Below, piece after piece: positions 1-6,092 of a DNA stretch of 10,233 bases. Position 1 is the first letter of the stretch; every line of letters begins with the position of its first letter. A program made the position numbers and the translations under genes. Origin of the DNA: Oscillospiraceae bacterium (GTDB taxonomy: Bacteria; Bacillota; Clostridia; Oscillospirales; Oscillospiraceae); NCBI GenBank assembly GCA_017409645.1, contig JAFQSI010000042.1, forward strand, positions 1 through 10,233, in the 5' to 3' direction. Under the pieces are notes generated by a model. It searched no databases and was not told the origin of the DNA. It worked only from the letters and a program-made list of their open reading frames with translations.

Positions 1-38
1 ATCAGCGCTCTGAGCCGCATTGCCTTACTTGCTCTCAT
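1..38 (-). CDS. Start of an unidentified gene running off the left edge
   Basis: Only the first 12 codons are visible, reading MRASKAMRLRAL. The start is supported by a strong ribosome binding site, GGGAGGAAGCT, directly before the ATG. It almost matches the site in front of dpaB (GGGAGGGAAGCT). The ATG lies inside the end of the upstream 41-residue ORF, in another frame, so the two are probably translationally coupled. The basic start could precede a membrane segment, but nothing beyond that can be said. No function is assigned. Confidence 0.5.
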   Translation of the reverse strand, partial: MRASKAMRLRAL

Positions 39-150
39 AGCTTCCTCCCAAAATGATACTCGGGGTTTCCCCGGCGATGGCGATGAGCCGTATCCGGTTT
101 CGTTGTTCCCGGACCGTCAGCTCGATTGGTATGTTTTTTGTCAAATTCAT
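25..150 (-). CDS. Small 41-residue protein, unrecognised
   Basis: I do not recognise this protein. It starts MNLTKNIPIELT and ends GGSYESK. A good ribosome binding site (GGAGG, 7 bases before the ATG) supports the start at 150; an in-frame ATG at 207 has no such site. The protein has a charged centre (VREQRNRIR) followed by a short hydrophobic stretch (LIAIAGETPSIIL), too short and polar for a confident membrane segment. It lies downstream of two terminators that end the DUF4364 transcript, so it probably has its own promoter, although no convincing sigma-A site is visible between 150 and 215. Its last codons overlap the start of the next gene, suggesting a two-gene unit. The good binding site and the coupled neighbour argue that it is real. 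Confidence 0.5.
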   Translation of the reverse strand: MNLTKNIPIELTVREQRNRIRLIAIAGETPSIILGGSYESK

Positions 151-189
151 TTGCATCCCTCCGCCCATACCGGCGAATGGGGCTGCTTG

Positions 190-207
190 TTGCACAAACC
201 TGTGCAA
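190..207. promoter_or_regulatory. 18-bp perfect palindrome upstream of the small ORF
   Basis: The arms TTGCACA (190-196) and TGTGCAA (201-207) are perfect inverted repeats around a 4-base spacer. The site lies 40-57 bases upstream of the start of the 41-residue ORF, after the last upstream terminator. Size and position suit a dimeric regulator's operator. It could instead be a small hairpin. The regulator is unknown. Confidence 0.35.
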
Positions 208-215
208 CCACGCAC

Positions 216-239
216 AAAAAAACCGGAAACTTTTCCCGG
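216..239 (-). terminator. Second terminator after the DUF4364 gene
   Basis: On the minus strand a 7-bp stem, CCGGGAA with UUUCCGG (one G-U pair, 3-base loop), occupies 239-223. A run of seven Ts follows at 222-216. This is a standard intrinsic terminator and backs up the hairpin at 250-282. Confidence 0.6.
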
Positions 240-249
240 AAACATTGCA

Positions 250-282
250 AAACGCCCGCGGATATCACATCCACGGGCGTTT
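250..282 (-). terminator. First terminator after the DUF4364 gene
   Basis: A 14-bp inverted repeat occupies 250-263 and 269-282 (core CGCCCG/CGGGCG). Its one non-Watson-Crick position is a G-U pair in the minus-strand transcript, and TTTT closes the stem on that side. It begins 20 bases past the DUF4364 stop codon. Confidence 0.65.
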
Positions 283-301
283 GGGTTTCCATTCTGTTGG
301 G

Positions 302-844
302 TCAGTCGTCCAGCTCGTCCTCTGCATCCAGAAGCTCGGTCATGGTCAGGTTGTAGACATTCTCCGCCTTCTTCTCAAAGAGCCGCGCCAGCCGGACGGC
401 CTGCCGCTGGTCGGGGGCCACCAGCTCCAGGGTCATCAGGTTGCTGACCTCGTCGTCCAGGGTCATGATGACGGAGTATTCCCCACCCTCCCGGGGAATG
501 ATCTGGGTCTTGACGTAGCTGGAGCGCTTGATCTGCCGGTTGTAGCGGTTGATGAGATTCTCCGCCTTCTGCCGGACGGTGAAGGCGATGGAGTCCGCCG
601 TCGTCTCGCCGTCCTCCCGGCCCTTTTCGGTGATGACGAACTTGCCCTCCTCGCTCTCGCGCAGGTGTCCGGAGGTCACCATCTCCGGGATCGCGGTGCA
701 GACGTCGAAATAGCTCAGACAGTCGTCCACATAACAAGTCTCATAGATCTCCTGCACGGACATCGGGTAATTGGCCCGGGCCGTCACGAACAGGATCAGC
801 ACCTTCACGTCCAGCATATCATGAATAAAACCAAGTCTCTGCAT
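302..844 (-). CDS. DUF4364 family protein, winged-helix-like
   Basis: The protein has 180 residues and matches the DUF4364 family, found in clostridia, in length and character. The first ~80 residues (MQRLGFIHDMLDVKVLILFV, then YPMSVQEIYETC and YFDVCTAIPEMVTSGHL) look like a winged-helix DNA-binding fold: helices followed by the turn EGKFVITEKG. The C-terminal half alternates strands and helices (SVIMTLDDEVSNLMTLELVA), with an acidic tail EDELDD. The family's role is not established; a regulatory function is inferred from the fold. The start is set by GAGGTGA six bases before the ATG. A consensus-like promoter precedes it and two terminators follow, so it is a single-gene unit, divergent from dpaAB. 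Confidence 0.85.
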   Translation of the reverse strand: MQRLGFIHDMLDVKVLILFVTARANYPMSVQEIYETCYVDDCLSYFDVCTAIPEMVTSGHLRESEEGKFVITEKGREDGETTADSIAFTVRQKAENLINRYNRQIKRSSYVKTQIIPREGGEYSVIMTLDDEVSNLMTLELVAPDQRQAVRLARLFEKKAENVYNLTMTELLDAEDELDD

Positions 845-866
845 AATCGATCACCTCTTGTCTCCT

Positions 867-894
867 ATTATACCGAAGCCGCGGAAAAAATCAA
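867..894 (-). promoter_or_regulatory. Sigma-A promoter of the DUF4364 gene
   Basis: On the minus strand, -35 TTGATT (894-889) and a perfect -10 TATAAT (872-867) are separated by 16 bases. The expected start site lies about 15-20 bases before the start codon, leaving room for the ribosome binding site. Confidence 0.7.
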
Positions 895-900
895 GTCTGC

Positions 901-928
901 ACCTGTCGAATGATCCGGGCATATTTTG
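901..928 (+). promoter_or_regulatory. Possible sigma-K/sigma-E type promoter of dpaAB
   Basis: AC at 901-902, a 17-base gap, then CATATTTTG at 920-928 resembles the mother-cell sigma-K pattern (AC, 16-17 bases, CATAnnnTA) with one mismatch. No good sigma-A pair is visible upstream of dpaA. The Bacillus subtilis dpaAB (spoVF) genes are known to be expressed late in the mother cell, so this fits. The match is short and could be chance. Confidence 0.4.
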
Positions 929-950
929 GGGCATGAAAGGAGGAGACTCA

Positions 951-1661
951 ATGAAACAGCCGACGATGTACATCCCGATGCCCACGCCGGCGCTGTGCGC
1001 CGCCGAACGTCAGCTGAAAAAGCGCGGGGTCCTGTTCGCAGATTCCCCCCAGGATGCAGAATACCTGCTCTATCCGGCCCCGACCCGGCTGGAAATGCTC
1101 AGCGACTGCACCATGGACCAGACCGTCATCGGCGGGAACCTGGATTTTCTGAATGAAGCCGTGGAGCGGCTGGACCTGCTGAAGGACCCCTACTATCTGG
1201 CCGCCAATGCCGCCATCACCGCCGAGGCTGCCCTGGCCCTGGTGCTGAAGGAGCTGAACTGCGAGATCTCAGCGGCCAACATCCTGATCCTGGGCTGGGG
1301 CCGGATCGGCAAATGCCTGACCCACCAGCTCCACCATCTGAACGCCAATGTCACCGTCTACGCCCGGAAGGATGCGGACCGGGCCATGCTTCGGGCCCTG
1401 GGCTACCGGTACTGCACCAGGGAAGATTTGGATCGGAGCCTATGCCGGTACCACTGCATCATCAACACCGTCCCGGCCCCGGTGCTGGGAGATAACGCCA
1501 TCCTGCGGTCCGGCTGCCTGAAGCTGGAACTGGCCAGCGGCATCTGGCTCCCCGGCCGGGATGTGACCGTTGCCCACGGCCTGCCGGGGCTATGCAAGCC
1601 CGAAGCCTCCGGCGCGCTGATCGCCAAAACCATCGCCTATCATCTGGGAGGGAAGCTATGA
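951..1661 (+). CDS. dpaA: Dipicolinate synthase subunit A, short form
   Basis: DpaA is the putative dehydrogenase subunit of dipicolinate synthase. It acts with DpaB on the product of dihydrodipicolinate synthase to make dipicolinic acid, the spore-core solute, in the mother cell. The 236-residue protein has a Rossmann nucleotide-binding motif GWGRIG at 115-120, within a fold starting NILILGWGRIG. Further family motifs are INTVPAPVL, LELASGIWLPG and the C-terminal GLPGLCKPEASGALIAKT. The Bacillus subtilis protein is, from memory, about 297 residues, and its N-terminal GGDxR motif is absent here. The N-terminal domain is therefore clearly shortened while the C-terminal domain is intact. The start at 951 follows AAAGGAGGAG. 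An extension to 858 would add 31 residues without a binding site and would not restore the missing domain. Its last four bases overlap dpaB. Confidence 0.9.
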   Translation: MKQPTMYIPMPTPALCAAERQLKKRGVLFADSPQDAEYLLYPAPTRLEMLSDCTMDQTVIGGNLDFLNEAVERLDLLKDPYYLAANAAITAEAALALVLKELNCEISAANILILGWGRIGKCLTHQLHHLNANVTVYARKDADRAMLRALGYRYCTREDLDRSLCRYHCIINTVPAPVLGDNAILRSGCLKLELASGIWLPGRDVTVAHGLPGLCKPEASGALIAKTIAYHLGGKL

Positions 1662-2218
1662 CCATCGGATTTGCCCTCTGCGGCTCCTACTGTACCTTCG
1701 CAAAGGTGTTCCCCGTGATGGAACAGCTGGCCCGGGACCACCGGGTGGTGCCCATTTTCTCCGACAATGTCCAGAAAACCGGCTCCCGCTTCGGGGAACC
1801 GGCAGAATTCTACGAAAAAGCGACGGCCATCACCGGCGTGGAGCCCATCTGCACCATCGCCGACGCGGAGCCCATCGGGCCGAAGAAGCTCTTCGACGCT
1901 CTGGTGATCGCCCCCTGCACCGGCAACACCCTGGCAAAACTCGCCCATTCCATCGCGGACACCCCCGTGACCATGGCGGCGAAATCCCACCTGCGCAACG
2001 GGCGGCCCGTCATCGTGGCGGCGTCCACCAACGACGGCCTGGCTGGAGCGGCGGAGAACATTGGCAGACTTCTGGCCCGGAAAAACTACTACTTCGTCCC
2101 CTTCGGCCAGGATGACCCCAAAAGCAAGCCCACCAGTTTGGTGGCCCATTTTGACAAGATCCCCGAAACCGTGGAGAAGGCACTCCTGGGAAAGCAGATA
2201 CAGCCCATCCTCCTGTAG
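1658..2218 (+). CDS. dpaB: Dipicolinate synthase subunit B
   Basis: This is the flavoprotein-like subunit of dipicolinate synthase and works with DpaA in the mother cell. The 186-residue protein opens with the fold signature IGFALCGSYCTFAKVFP. Family motifs follow in order: FSDNVQKTGSRFGE, LVIAPCTGNTLAKLA, PVTMAAKSHLRNGRPVI, ASTNDGL and the near-invariant VPFGQDDP. It ends at QPILL, about ten residues short of the Bacillus protein as I remember it. ATGA (1658-1661) is both its start and the dpaA stop, and GGGAGGG precedes the ATG, so the pair is translationally coupled. The TAG stop lies inside the first bases of a palindromic repeat. No asd, dapG or dapA follows, unlike the B. subtilis operon, so the lysine-pathway precursor must come from genes elsewhere. 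Confidence 0.93.
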   Translation: MTIGFALCGSYCTFAKVFPVMEQLARDHRVVPIFSDNVQKTGSRFGEPAEFYEKATAITGVEPICTIADAEPIGPKKLFDALVIAPCTGNTLAKLAHSIADTPVTMAAKSHLRNGRPVIVAASTNDGLAGAAENIGRLLARKNYYFVPFGQDDPKSKPTSLVAHFDKIPETVEKALLGKQIQPILL

Positions 2219-2240
2219 GGCGGGGGCACGCCCCCGCCGA
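2214..2240. repeat. GC-rich palindromic repeat overlapping the dpaB stop
   Basis: GGCGGGGGC (2219-2227) and GCCCCCGCC (2230-2238) form a perfect 9-bp inverted repeat preceded by TGTA. GTAGGG-plus-hairpin units of this type are, to my knowledge, common between genes in Oscillospiraceae. The repeat's TAG is the dpaB stop codon. No T-run follows, so it is a poor terminator; it may still protect the mRNA 3' end. Confidence 0.6.
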
Positions 2241-2296
2241 CCAGGTCGCATAACTGCCCAAACAGCAAACAGATGCAACCAGCCCTCGATTACCCC

Positions 2297-2429
2297 TGTC
2301 ATTGCGAGCCGCAAAGCGGCGTGGCAATCCGTTCCCCAAAACCTGGCGGTTTTGGACCCACTACAAACAAAGCTGCAACATTGGGGAGTACGGATTGCCA
2401 CGTCGGGCTACGCCCTCCTCGCAATGACA
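2297..2429. repeat. Nested palindromic repeat, copy 1 (133 bp, MITE-like)
   Basis: The ends are a perfect 12-bp inverted repeat: TGTCATTGCGAG (2297-2308) and its complement at 2418-2429. Imperfect pairing continues inward through GTGGCAATCCGT for about 45 bases. Each arm also folds on itself: ATTGC (2301-2305) pairs with GCAAT (2324-2328) around a mini-hairpin GCCGC-AAA-GCGGC (2308-2320). A related copy lies at 6578-6701. There is no open reading frame for a transposase and no convincing target duplication. It fills most of the gap between dpaB and nadE. Confidence 0.8.
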
Positions 2430-2448
2430 ACCTTCCTTGAAGCGCTGA

Positions 2449-2484
2449 CAGGCCGGACTTTCGTCCGGCCTGCTGGGTTATTTT
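2449..2484 (+). terminator. Hairpin between convergent dpaB and nadE
   Basis: A perfect 10-bp stem, CAGGCCGGAC (2449-2458) with GTCCGGCCTG (2463-2472), has loop TTTC and is followed on the plus strand by a T-rich stretch, GGGTTATTTTA. That orientation would end dpaAB. On the minus strand the loop is a stable GAAA, but no T-run follows, so termination of nadE there is less certain. Confidence 0.5.
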
Positions 2485-4417
2485 ACAGCTCCTCGATCTC
2501 GGCCATCCACATCCGATAGCTTGCCTCGCTGGGCATCCGCCAGTCGGTTCTGGGACTGAGGGAGACGGGCAGGGCCTTGACGCCGTCGGGCTGGCAGGAG
2601 CGCTTGAACTGCTGGGTGAAGAACCGGCGGTAGAAGCTGGTCAGCCACTTCTTGACAGTAGCGCCGTCGAAGTCATTTTCAAAGGCGCGGCAGGCCAGGG
2701 TGTAGATCTTCTTCGGGCCGAAGCCGTAGCGCAGCACATGGTACAGGAAGAAGTCGTGCAGCGCATAGGGTCCTACGATGTCCTCGGTCTGCTGGGCGAT
2801 CTGGCCCTTGGCGTCCGGGGGCAGCAGCTCGGGGCTGATGGGAGTATCCAGGACATCCATCAGTGTCTCCTTGGCGGGGGCAAAGGCGGGCATATCGGCC
2901 ACCGCCTCCACGATCCAGCGGATCAGGGACTTCGGCACGGAGCCGTTGACGCCGTACATGCTCATGTGGTCGCCGTTGTAGGTACACCAGCCCAAAGCCA
3001 GCTCGCTGAGATCGCCGGTGCCGACGACGATGCCGTTGACGGTAGAGGAGTAGTCCATCAGGATCTGGGTCCGCTCACGGGCCTGACCGTTTTCGTAGGT
3101 GGTGTTCCGGTTTTCGGGGTCGTGTCCGATATCGATAAAGTGCTGGGTCACGGCGTTCTTGATGGAGATCTCGTGGCTGGTGATGCCCAGCTTCTTCATC
3201 AGGTCCCAGGCGTTGCGGTAGGTCCGGTCAGAAGTACCGAAGCAGGGCAGCGTAATGCCGTAGACGGTGGATGCGTCCCGGCCCAGCTGCCGGACGGCCT
3301 CCACGGACACCAGCAGAGCCAGGGTGGAGTCCAGACCGCCGGAGATACCCAGGACGGGGTTGCAGTTGATGGCCTTCAGACGGCGCTTCAGGCCGGACAC
3401 CTGGATCTGGAACACCTCCCGGCAGTAGGCGTCCCGCTCGGCCTTCGTCTCGGGGATGAAGGGGAGCTTGTTCAGATGGTAGAGGGTGCCGTCGGAGCGG
3501 AGACTCTGGGTATCCATCAGAGCGGCGCCAACCAGCTTGTCCCGGGTATAGTCGGCAACGCAATCCCGGAACAGTTCCTTTCTGCTGCGCAGAGCCCGCA
3601 CCTTCCCCAGGTCACAGTCCATGACAAGCAGATAGCCGCTGTCGGTGAAGTCCTTATTCTCGGCCAGGATCTCACCTGCCTCCAGAATCATACTGTGGCC
3701 GCTGTAAACACCATCCTGGGTGGATTCCATCATACCGGCGCAGCAATAGGCGTAGACACAGCTCAGCGACTCAGATCGCGCCTTTGCCAGCATTTCACGG
3801 ACCTGTCTGCTGCCGGAAACCTCGGGAACAGCAGCCAGCGCCACGATCACATCCGCTCCCAGCATGGCAAGCTGAGCGGATTTGGGCATGGGAGACTCCA
3901 GATCCGTACCGAACACCACGCCGAACCGTGCGCTCGTACCCAGGTCAAAGAGGTCGGCATGGAGACAGAAGAAGGACTCATCATCAAGCCCCAGCTGTCG
4001 TCCGGAGATGCCGGTGATGCCCTCCCCCTTTCCGGGGGTAAACCAACGTTTTTCCGCAACGGTCAGTGCAGACTTGGAAGCGATATTTTCGATGCCGCCA
4101 TTGCGGATCACCGCAGCACAGTTGTACAGCTGCATCCCCGAGCGCAGGGGCAGGCCCACCACGATGGTCAGCGCGGGATGCTCGGCGGAGCAATCCACCA
4201 CGGTTTTCAGCCCCTTCTTCACAGCATCGTGAAGGGCATCCTCAAAAAACAAGTCCTGGCAGCTTGCACCGGTCAGGGCCAGCTCGGGGAACACCAGAAG
4301 GTCCACGTTTTTCCCGTCGGCCTCGGCGATATACTTACAGATTTCCTGGGCGTTATGCTCCACGTTGGCAACAGCCACATCGGGCACGGCACAGGCGATA
4401 CGAATGAAGTCCAGCAT
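2483..4417 (-). CDS. nadE: NAD+ synthase, two-domain type with degenerate glutaminase site
   Basis: NadE makes NAD+ from deamido-NAD, ATP and nitrogen in the cytoplasm. The 644-residue protein has the usual two-domain layout: an N-terminal nitrilase-fold glutaminase (about 1-290) and a C-terminal synthetase. The synthetase is intact: P-loop SGGLDST at 359-365, PCFGTSDRT, QARERTQILMD, GTGDLSELALGWCTYNGDH and SMYGVNGSVPKSL. In the glutaminase, Glu45 (FPELALTG) and Lys115 are kept. The motif normally reading EICEDLW is VFGTDLE here, so the catalytic Cys is Gly170 (codon GGT at 3910-3908). The segment after Lys115 (SALTVAEKRWF) is about four residues shorter than the usual LPxYxxFxExRxF form. Glutamine hydrolysis is therefore probably lost and free ammonia used instead; this is inference. 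GGAGGT eight bases before the ATG sets the start. It is a single-gene unit with its own promoter. Confidence 0.93.
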   Translation of the reverse strand: MLDFIRIACAVPDVAVANVEHNAQEICKYIAEADGKNVDLLVFPELALTGASCQDLFFEDALHDAVKKGLKTVVDCSAEHPALTIVVGLPLRSGMQLYNCAAVIRNGGIENIASKSALTVAEKRWFTPGKGEGITGISGRQLGLDDESFFCLHADLFDLGTSARFGVVFGTDLESPMPKSAQLAMLGADVIVALAAVPEVSGSRQVREMLAKARSESLSCVYAYCCAGMMESTQDGVYSGHSMILEAGEILAENKDFTDSGYLLVMDCDLGKVRALRSRKELFRDCVADYTRDKLVGAALMDTQSLRSDGTLYHLNKLPFIPETKAERDAYCREVFQIQVSGLKRRLKAINCNPVLGISGGLDSTLALLVSVEAVRQLGRDASTVYGITLPCFGTSDRTYRNAWDLMKKLGITSHEISIKNAVTQHFIDIGHDPENRNTTYENGQARERTQILMDYSSTVNGIVVGTGDLSELALGWCTYNGDHMSMYGVNGSVPKSLIRWIVEAVADMPAFAPAKETLMDVLDTPISPELLPPDAKGQIAQQTEDIVGPYALHDFFLYHVLRYGFGPKKIYTLACRAFENDFDGATVKKWLTSFYRRFFTQQFKRSCQPDGVKALPVSLSPRTDWRMPSEASYRMWMAEIEEL

Positions 4418-4449
4418 GATTGGTTACCTCCATAATTCAGATTGGTAAT

Positions 4450-4478
4450 ATTGTACCGCTTATTCATAAAAAATGCAA
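4450..4478 (-). promoter_or_regulatory. Sigma-A promoter of nadE
   Basis: On the minus strand, -35 TTGCAT (4478-4473) and -10 TACAAT (4455-4450) are 17 bases apart. The site lies between the upstream terminator and the nadE ribosome binding site and gives a leader of about 25 bases. No palindrome or operator was seen. Confidence 0.7.
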
Positions 4479-4489
4479 TGCACACAATG

Positions 4490-4520
4490 AAAAAAAGAGG
4501 ATGCCATCCGGCATCCTCTT
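4490..4520 (-). terminator. Terminator of the gntR-ABC operon
   Basis: A perfect 11-bp stem (AAGAGGATGCC at 4495-4505 with its complement at 4510-4520, 4-base loop) is followed on the minus strand by seven Ts ending at 4490. It lies past the permease stop and just before the nadE promoter, insulating nadE from the operon. Confidence 0.88.
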
Positions 4521-4524
4521 CTTG

Positions 4525-4633
4525 GCCCCCTCGCTGAGGGGGCTGTCAGCGTCAGCTGACTGGGGGAGTGTCCGATCAGCGGAAGTACACCCCCTCCACC
4601 ACTTCGTGGTCCCCCTCCCCCGATGGGGGAGGC
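4525..4633. repeat. Third palindromic repeat type, CCCCCT/AGGGGG hairpin cluster
   Basis: Three clear hairpins lie in tandem: GCCCCCTC (4525-4532) with GAGGGGGC (4536-4543); the self-complementary GTCAGCTGAC (4551-4560); and CCTCCCCC (4614-4621) with GGGGGAGG (4625-4632). A smaller one, CCAC-TTC-GTGG, sits near 4598-4608. The whole block is roughly inverted about its centre. Elements of this look are dispersed in Oscillospiraceae genomes, from memory. Here it forms the 3' untranslated region of the permease mRNA, between its stop codon and the terminator. It has no coding content. Confidence 0.65.
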
Positions 4634-4638
4634 AAGAC

Positions 4639-5268
4639 TCAGAATTCCCGCTTCTCATACCACCGGACGGAGAGCGCCCAACTGATGGGCAGCACCGCCG
4701 CCGGGAGGACCAGAAACGGCACGATGACCCACTCGTTCAGACTTATCTGCGACAGTCCCAGCTTGTCGCCCAGCAGCACCGCGATCACCAGCACGCCGCC
4801 CAGGATGCCGTAGCAGACCATGTTCGCGATCCTTCCCTTTTCGGTGCCCAGCCGGAAGCTCATGGGCAGCGCCACGCTCATGACGCTGATTCCCAGCGTC
4901 AGCAGCACGCACAGCTCGAACCAGTAATCAAAAGGATCGAAGATACCCTCCCGCCAGCTGCGGACCAGCCCGGTCACCGCCGCCAGCAAGAAAGATCCGG
5001 CGACCAGCAGCAGACCCACCAGATACTTCGAGCCAACGAGCTTCTTCCTGCCAAGCGGCAGGGTCAGAGCGTATTTCTCCCAGCCGCTGCGCTCATCGTA
5101 GGCCAGGAGCGTATGGGGCAGGGACGACACCAAAATCAGCGGATAGAACCTCATGAATTCAAAATCCTCGCCCGCGATGGAGGCCACCTGAAAGACTACG
5201 CACATCAGAAGATAGCTTTTCAGATACTTCCACAGGGTCAAAAGATCCTTATAAAGCAGCGCTTTCAT
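4639..5268 (-). CDS. ABC-2 type transporter permease
   Basis: This is the membrane subunit of an ABC transporter, 209 residues with about six hydrophobic segments. Their cores include YLLMCVVFQVASIA, FYPLILVSSLPHTLLA, YLVGLLLVAGSFLLAAV, FELCVLLTLGISVMSVALP, YGILGGVLVIAVLLG and IVPFLVLPAAVLPISWAL. It starts MKALLYKDLLTLWKY and carries the segment YDERSGWEKYALTLPLGRK, both typical of the ABC2_membrane_5 group that accompanies YtrA-type regulators. The ATG overlaps the stop of the ATPase gene by four bases (ATGA, 5268-5265), and GGAGGAGAGAGG precedes it, so the two subunits should be made together. The substrate cannot be read from sequence; related systems are linked to cell-envelope stress or peptide antibiotics. 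An unusual GC hairpin cluster follows the stop. Confidence 0.85.
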   Translation of the reverse strand: MKALLYKDLLTLWKYLKSYLLMCVVFQVASIAGEDFEFMRFYPLILVSSLPHTLLAYDERSGWEKYALTLPLGRKKLVGSKYLVGLLLVAGSFLLAAVTGLVRSWREGIFDPFDYWFELCVLLTLGISVMSVALPMSFRLGTEKGRIANMVCYGILGGVLVIAVLLGDKLGLSQISLNEWVIVPFLVLPAAVLPISWALSVRWYEKREF

Positions 5269-6092
5269 CCTCTCTCCTCCTTCGCCATGAAAATGAACAG
5301 GTCCTCGATGGTGATGGGGCTGGTCCTCAGCCCGGCGGGGATGTCCCCCCGGCGGACGATGGCCTCGGTGCCGAAGCGGCCGTCCCGTCGTCCGATGGTG
5401 TCCAGCCGGTCGATCTCCTCCCGGCTGCCCTGAACGAAAGCGTATTCATTCAGAAGCTCGTCCTTCTCCCTGCAGAGCATCAGCCGTCCCCGGTGGAGGA
5501 AGGCGATGTAGTCGCAGATCTTCTCCAGATCGGAGACGATGTGGCTGGAGATCAGCACAGAGTTCCCCTCATCCCTTGTAAAATCGTTGAAGATGTCCAG
5601 GATCTCATCCCGGACCACCGGGTCCAGGCCCGAGGTGGCCTCGTCCAAAATCAGCAGCTTCGCCCCGTGGCTCAGGGCCGCCGCCAGACAGAGCTTCATC
5701 TTCATGCCCTTGGAAAAATCCTTGAAGGGCTTATCCTTCGGGATCCGGAGCTTTTCGAGATACCCCCCATAGGTCCCCTGCTCCCAGCTTTTGTAGATGC
5801 CCGCGAGCATTTTCCCGATCTGCTCTGCGGTCATGTTCGTGGGATATCCCGGCTCATCCAGCACCACGCCGATCTCCTCCCGGAGCCGGGGCGACATGTT
5901 CTGTCCGAGGACCGTGATCTCTCCCCCGTCGGGACGGGCCATCCCCAAAATCAAACGGATGGTGGTGCTTTTGCCCGCACCGTTCTCGCCCACCAGACCC
6001 ATGATACAGCCGCTGGGCAGGGTCAAGCTCAGATCATCCAGGGAGAAGCCCTGGTAATGCTTGCTTACATGTTTGATCTCAATGGCATTCAT
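5265..6092 (-). CDS. ABC transporter ATP-binding protein
   Basis: This 275-residue ATPase subunit powers the adjacent permease at the membrane. Motifs in order: Walker A GENGAGKST (35-43); the Q-loop region, where EEIGVVLDEPGYP lacks the usual glutamine; the signature as FSKGMKMKL rather than LSGGQ; Walker B LLILDEATSGLDP; and the H-loop SSHI. FSKGM-type signatures and a C-terminal tail (EAIVRRGDIPAGLR, TIEDLFIFM) are usual in the YtrB/BcrA-like branch. The start at 6092 is chosen because ATGA (6092-6089) overlaps the gntR stop and GGAGGAATCGGA precedes it; an in-frame ATG at 6119 would sit inside gntR without a comparable site. It is the middle gene of the gntR-ATPase-permease operon. Confidence 0.92.
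   Translation of the reverse strand: MNAIEIKHVSKHYQGFSLDDLSLTLPSGCIMGLVGENGAGKSTTIRLILGMARPDGGEITVLGQNMSPRLREEIGVVLDEPGYPTNMTAEQIGKMLAGIYKSWEQGTYGGYLEKLRIPKDKPFKDFSKGMKMKLCLAAALSHGAKLLILDEATSGLDPVVRDEILDIFNDFTRDEGNSVLISSHIVSDLEKICDYIAFLHRGRLMLCREKDELLNEYAFVQGSREEIDRLDTIGRRDGRFGTEAIVRRGDIPAGLRTSPITIEDLFIFMAKEERG

Noticed and set aside
53..913. 286-codon open frame on the plus strand across the DUF4364 gene
   Set aside because: It runs through two terminators and a promoter, and the opposite strand has the gene with good start signals.
2297..2429. Insertion sequence remnant
   Set aside because: Terminal inverted repeats are present, but there is no transposase sequence and no clear target duplication, so it is listed only as a MITE-like palindromic repeat.
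3908..3910. Simple sequencing error explaining the missing Cys in NadE
   Set aside because: One base would turn GGT back to TGT, but the flanking residues (E-I and E to V-F and T) and the shortened lysine loop also differ from the family, so a lone error does not explain it.
2738..4435. 565-codon open frame on the plus strand opposite nadE
   Set aside because: Complement of a conserved gene, low-complexity composition, no ribosome binding site or family motif.
4495..4633. CRISPR-like array
   Set aside because: The hairpins differ in sequence and spacing and there are no regular repeats with unique spacers.
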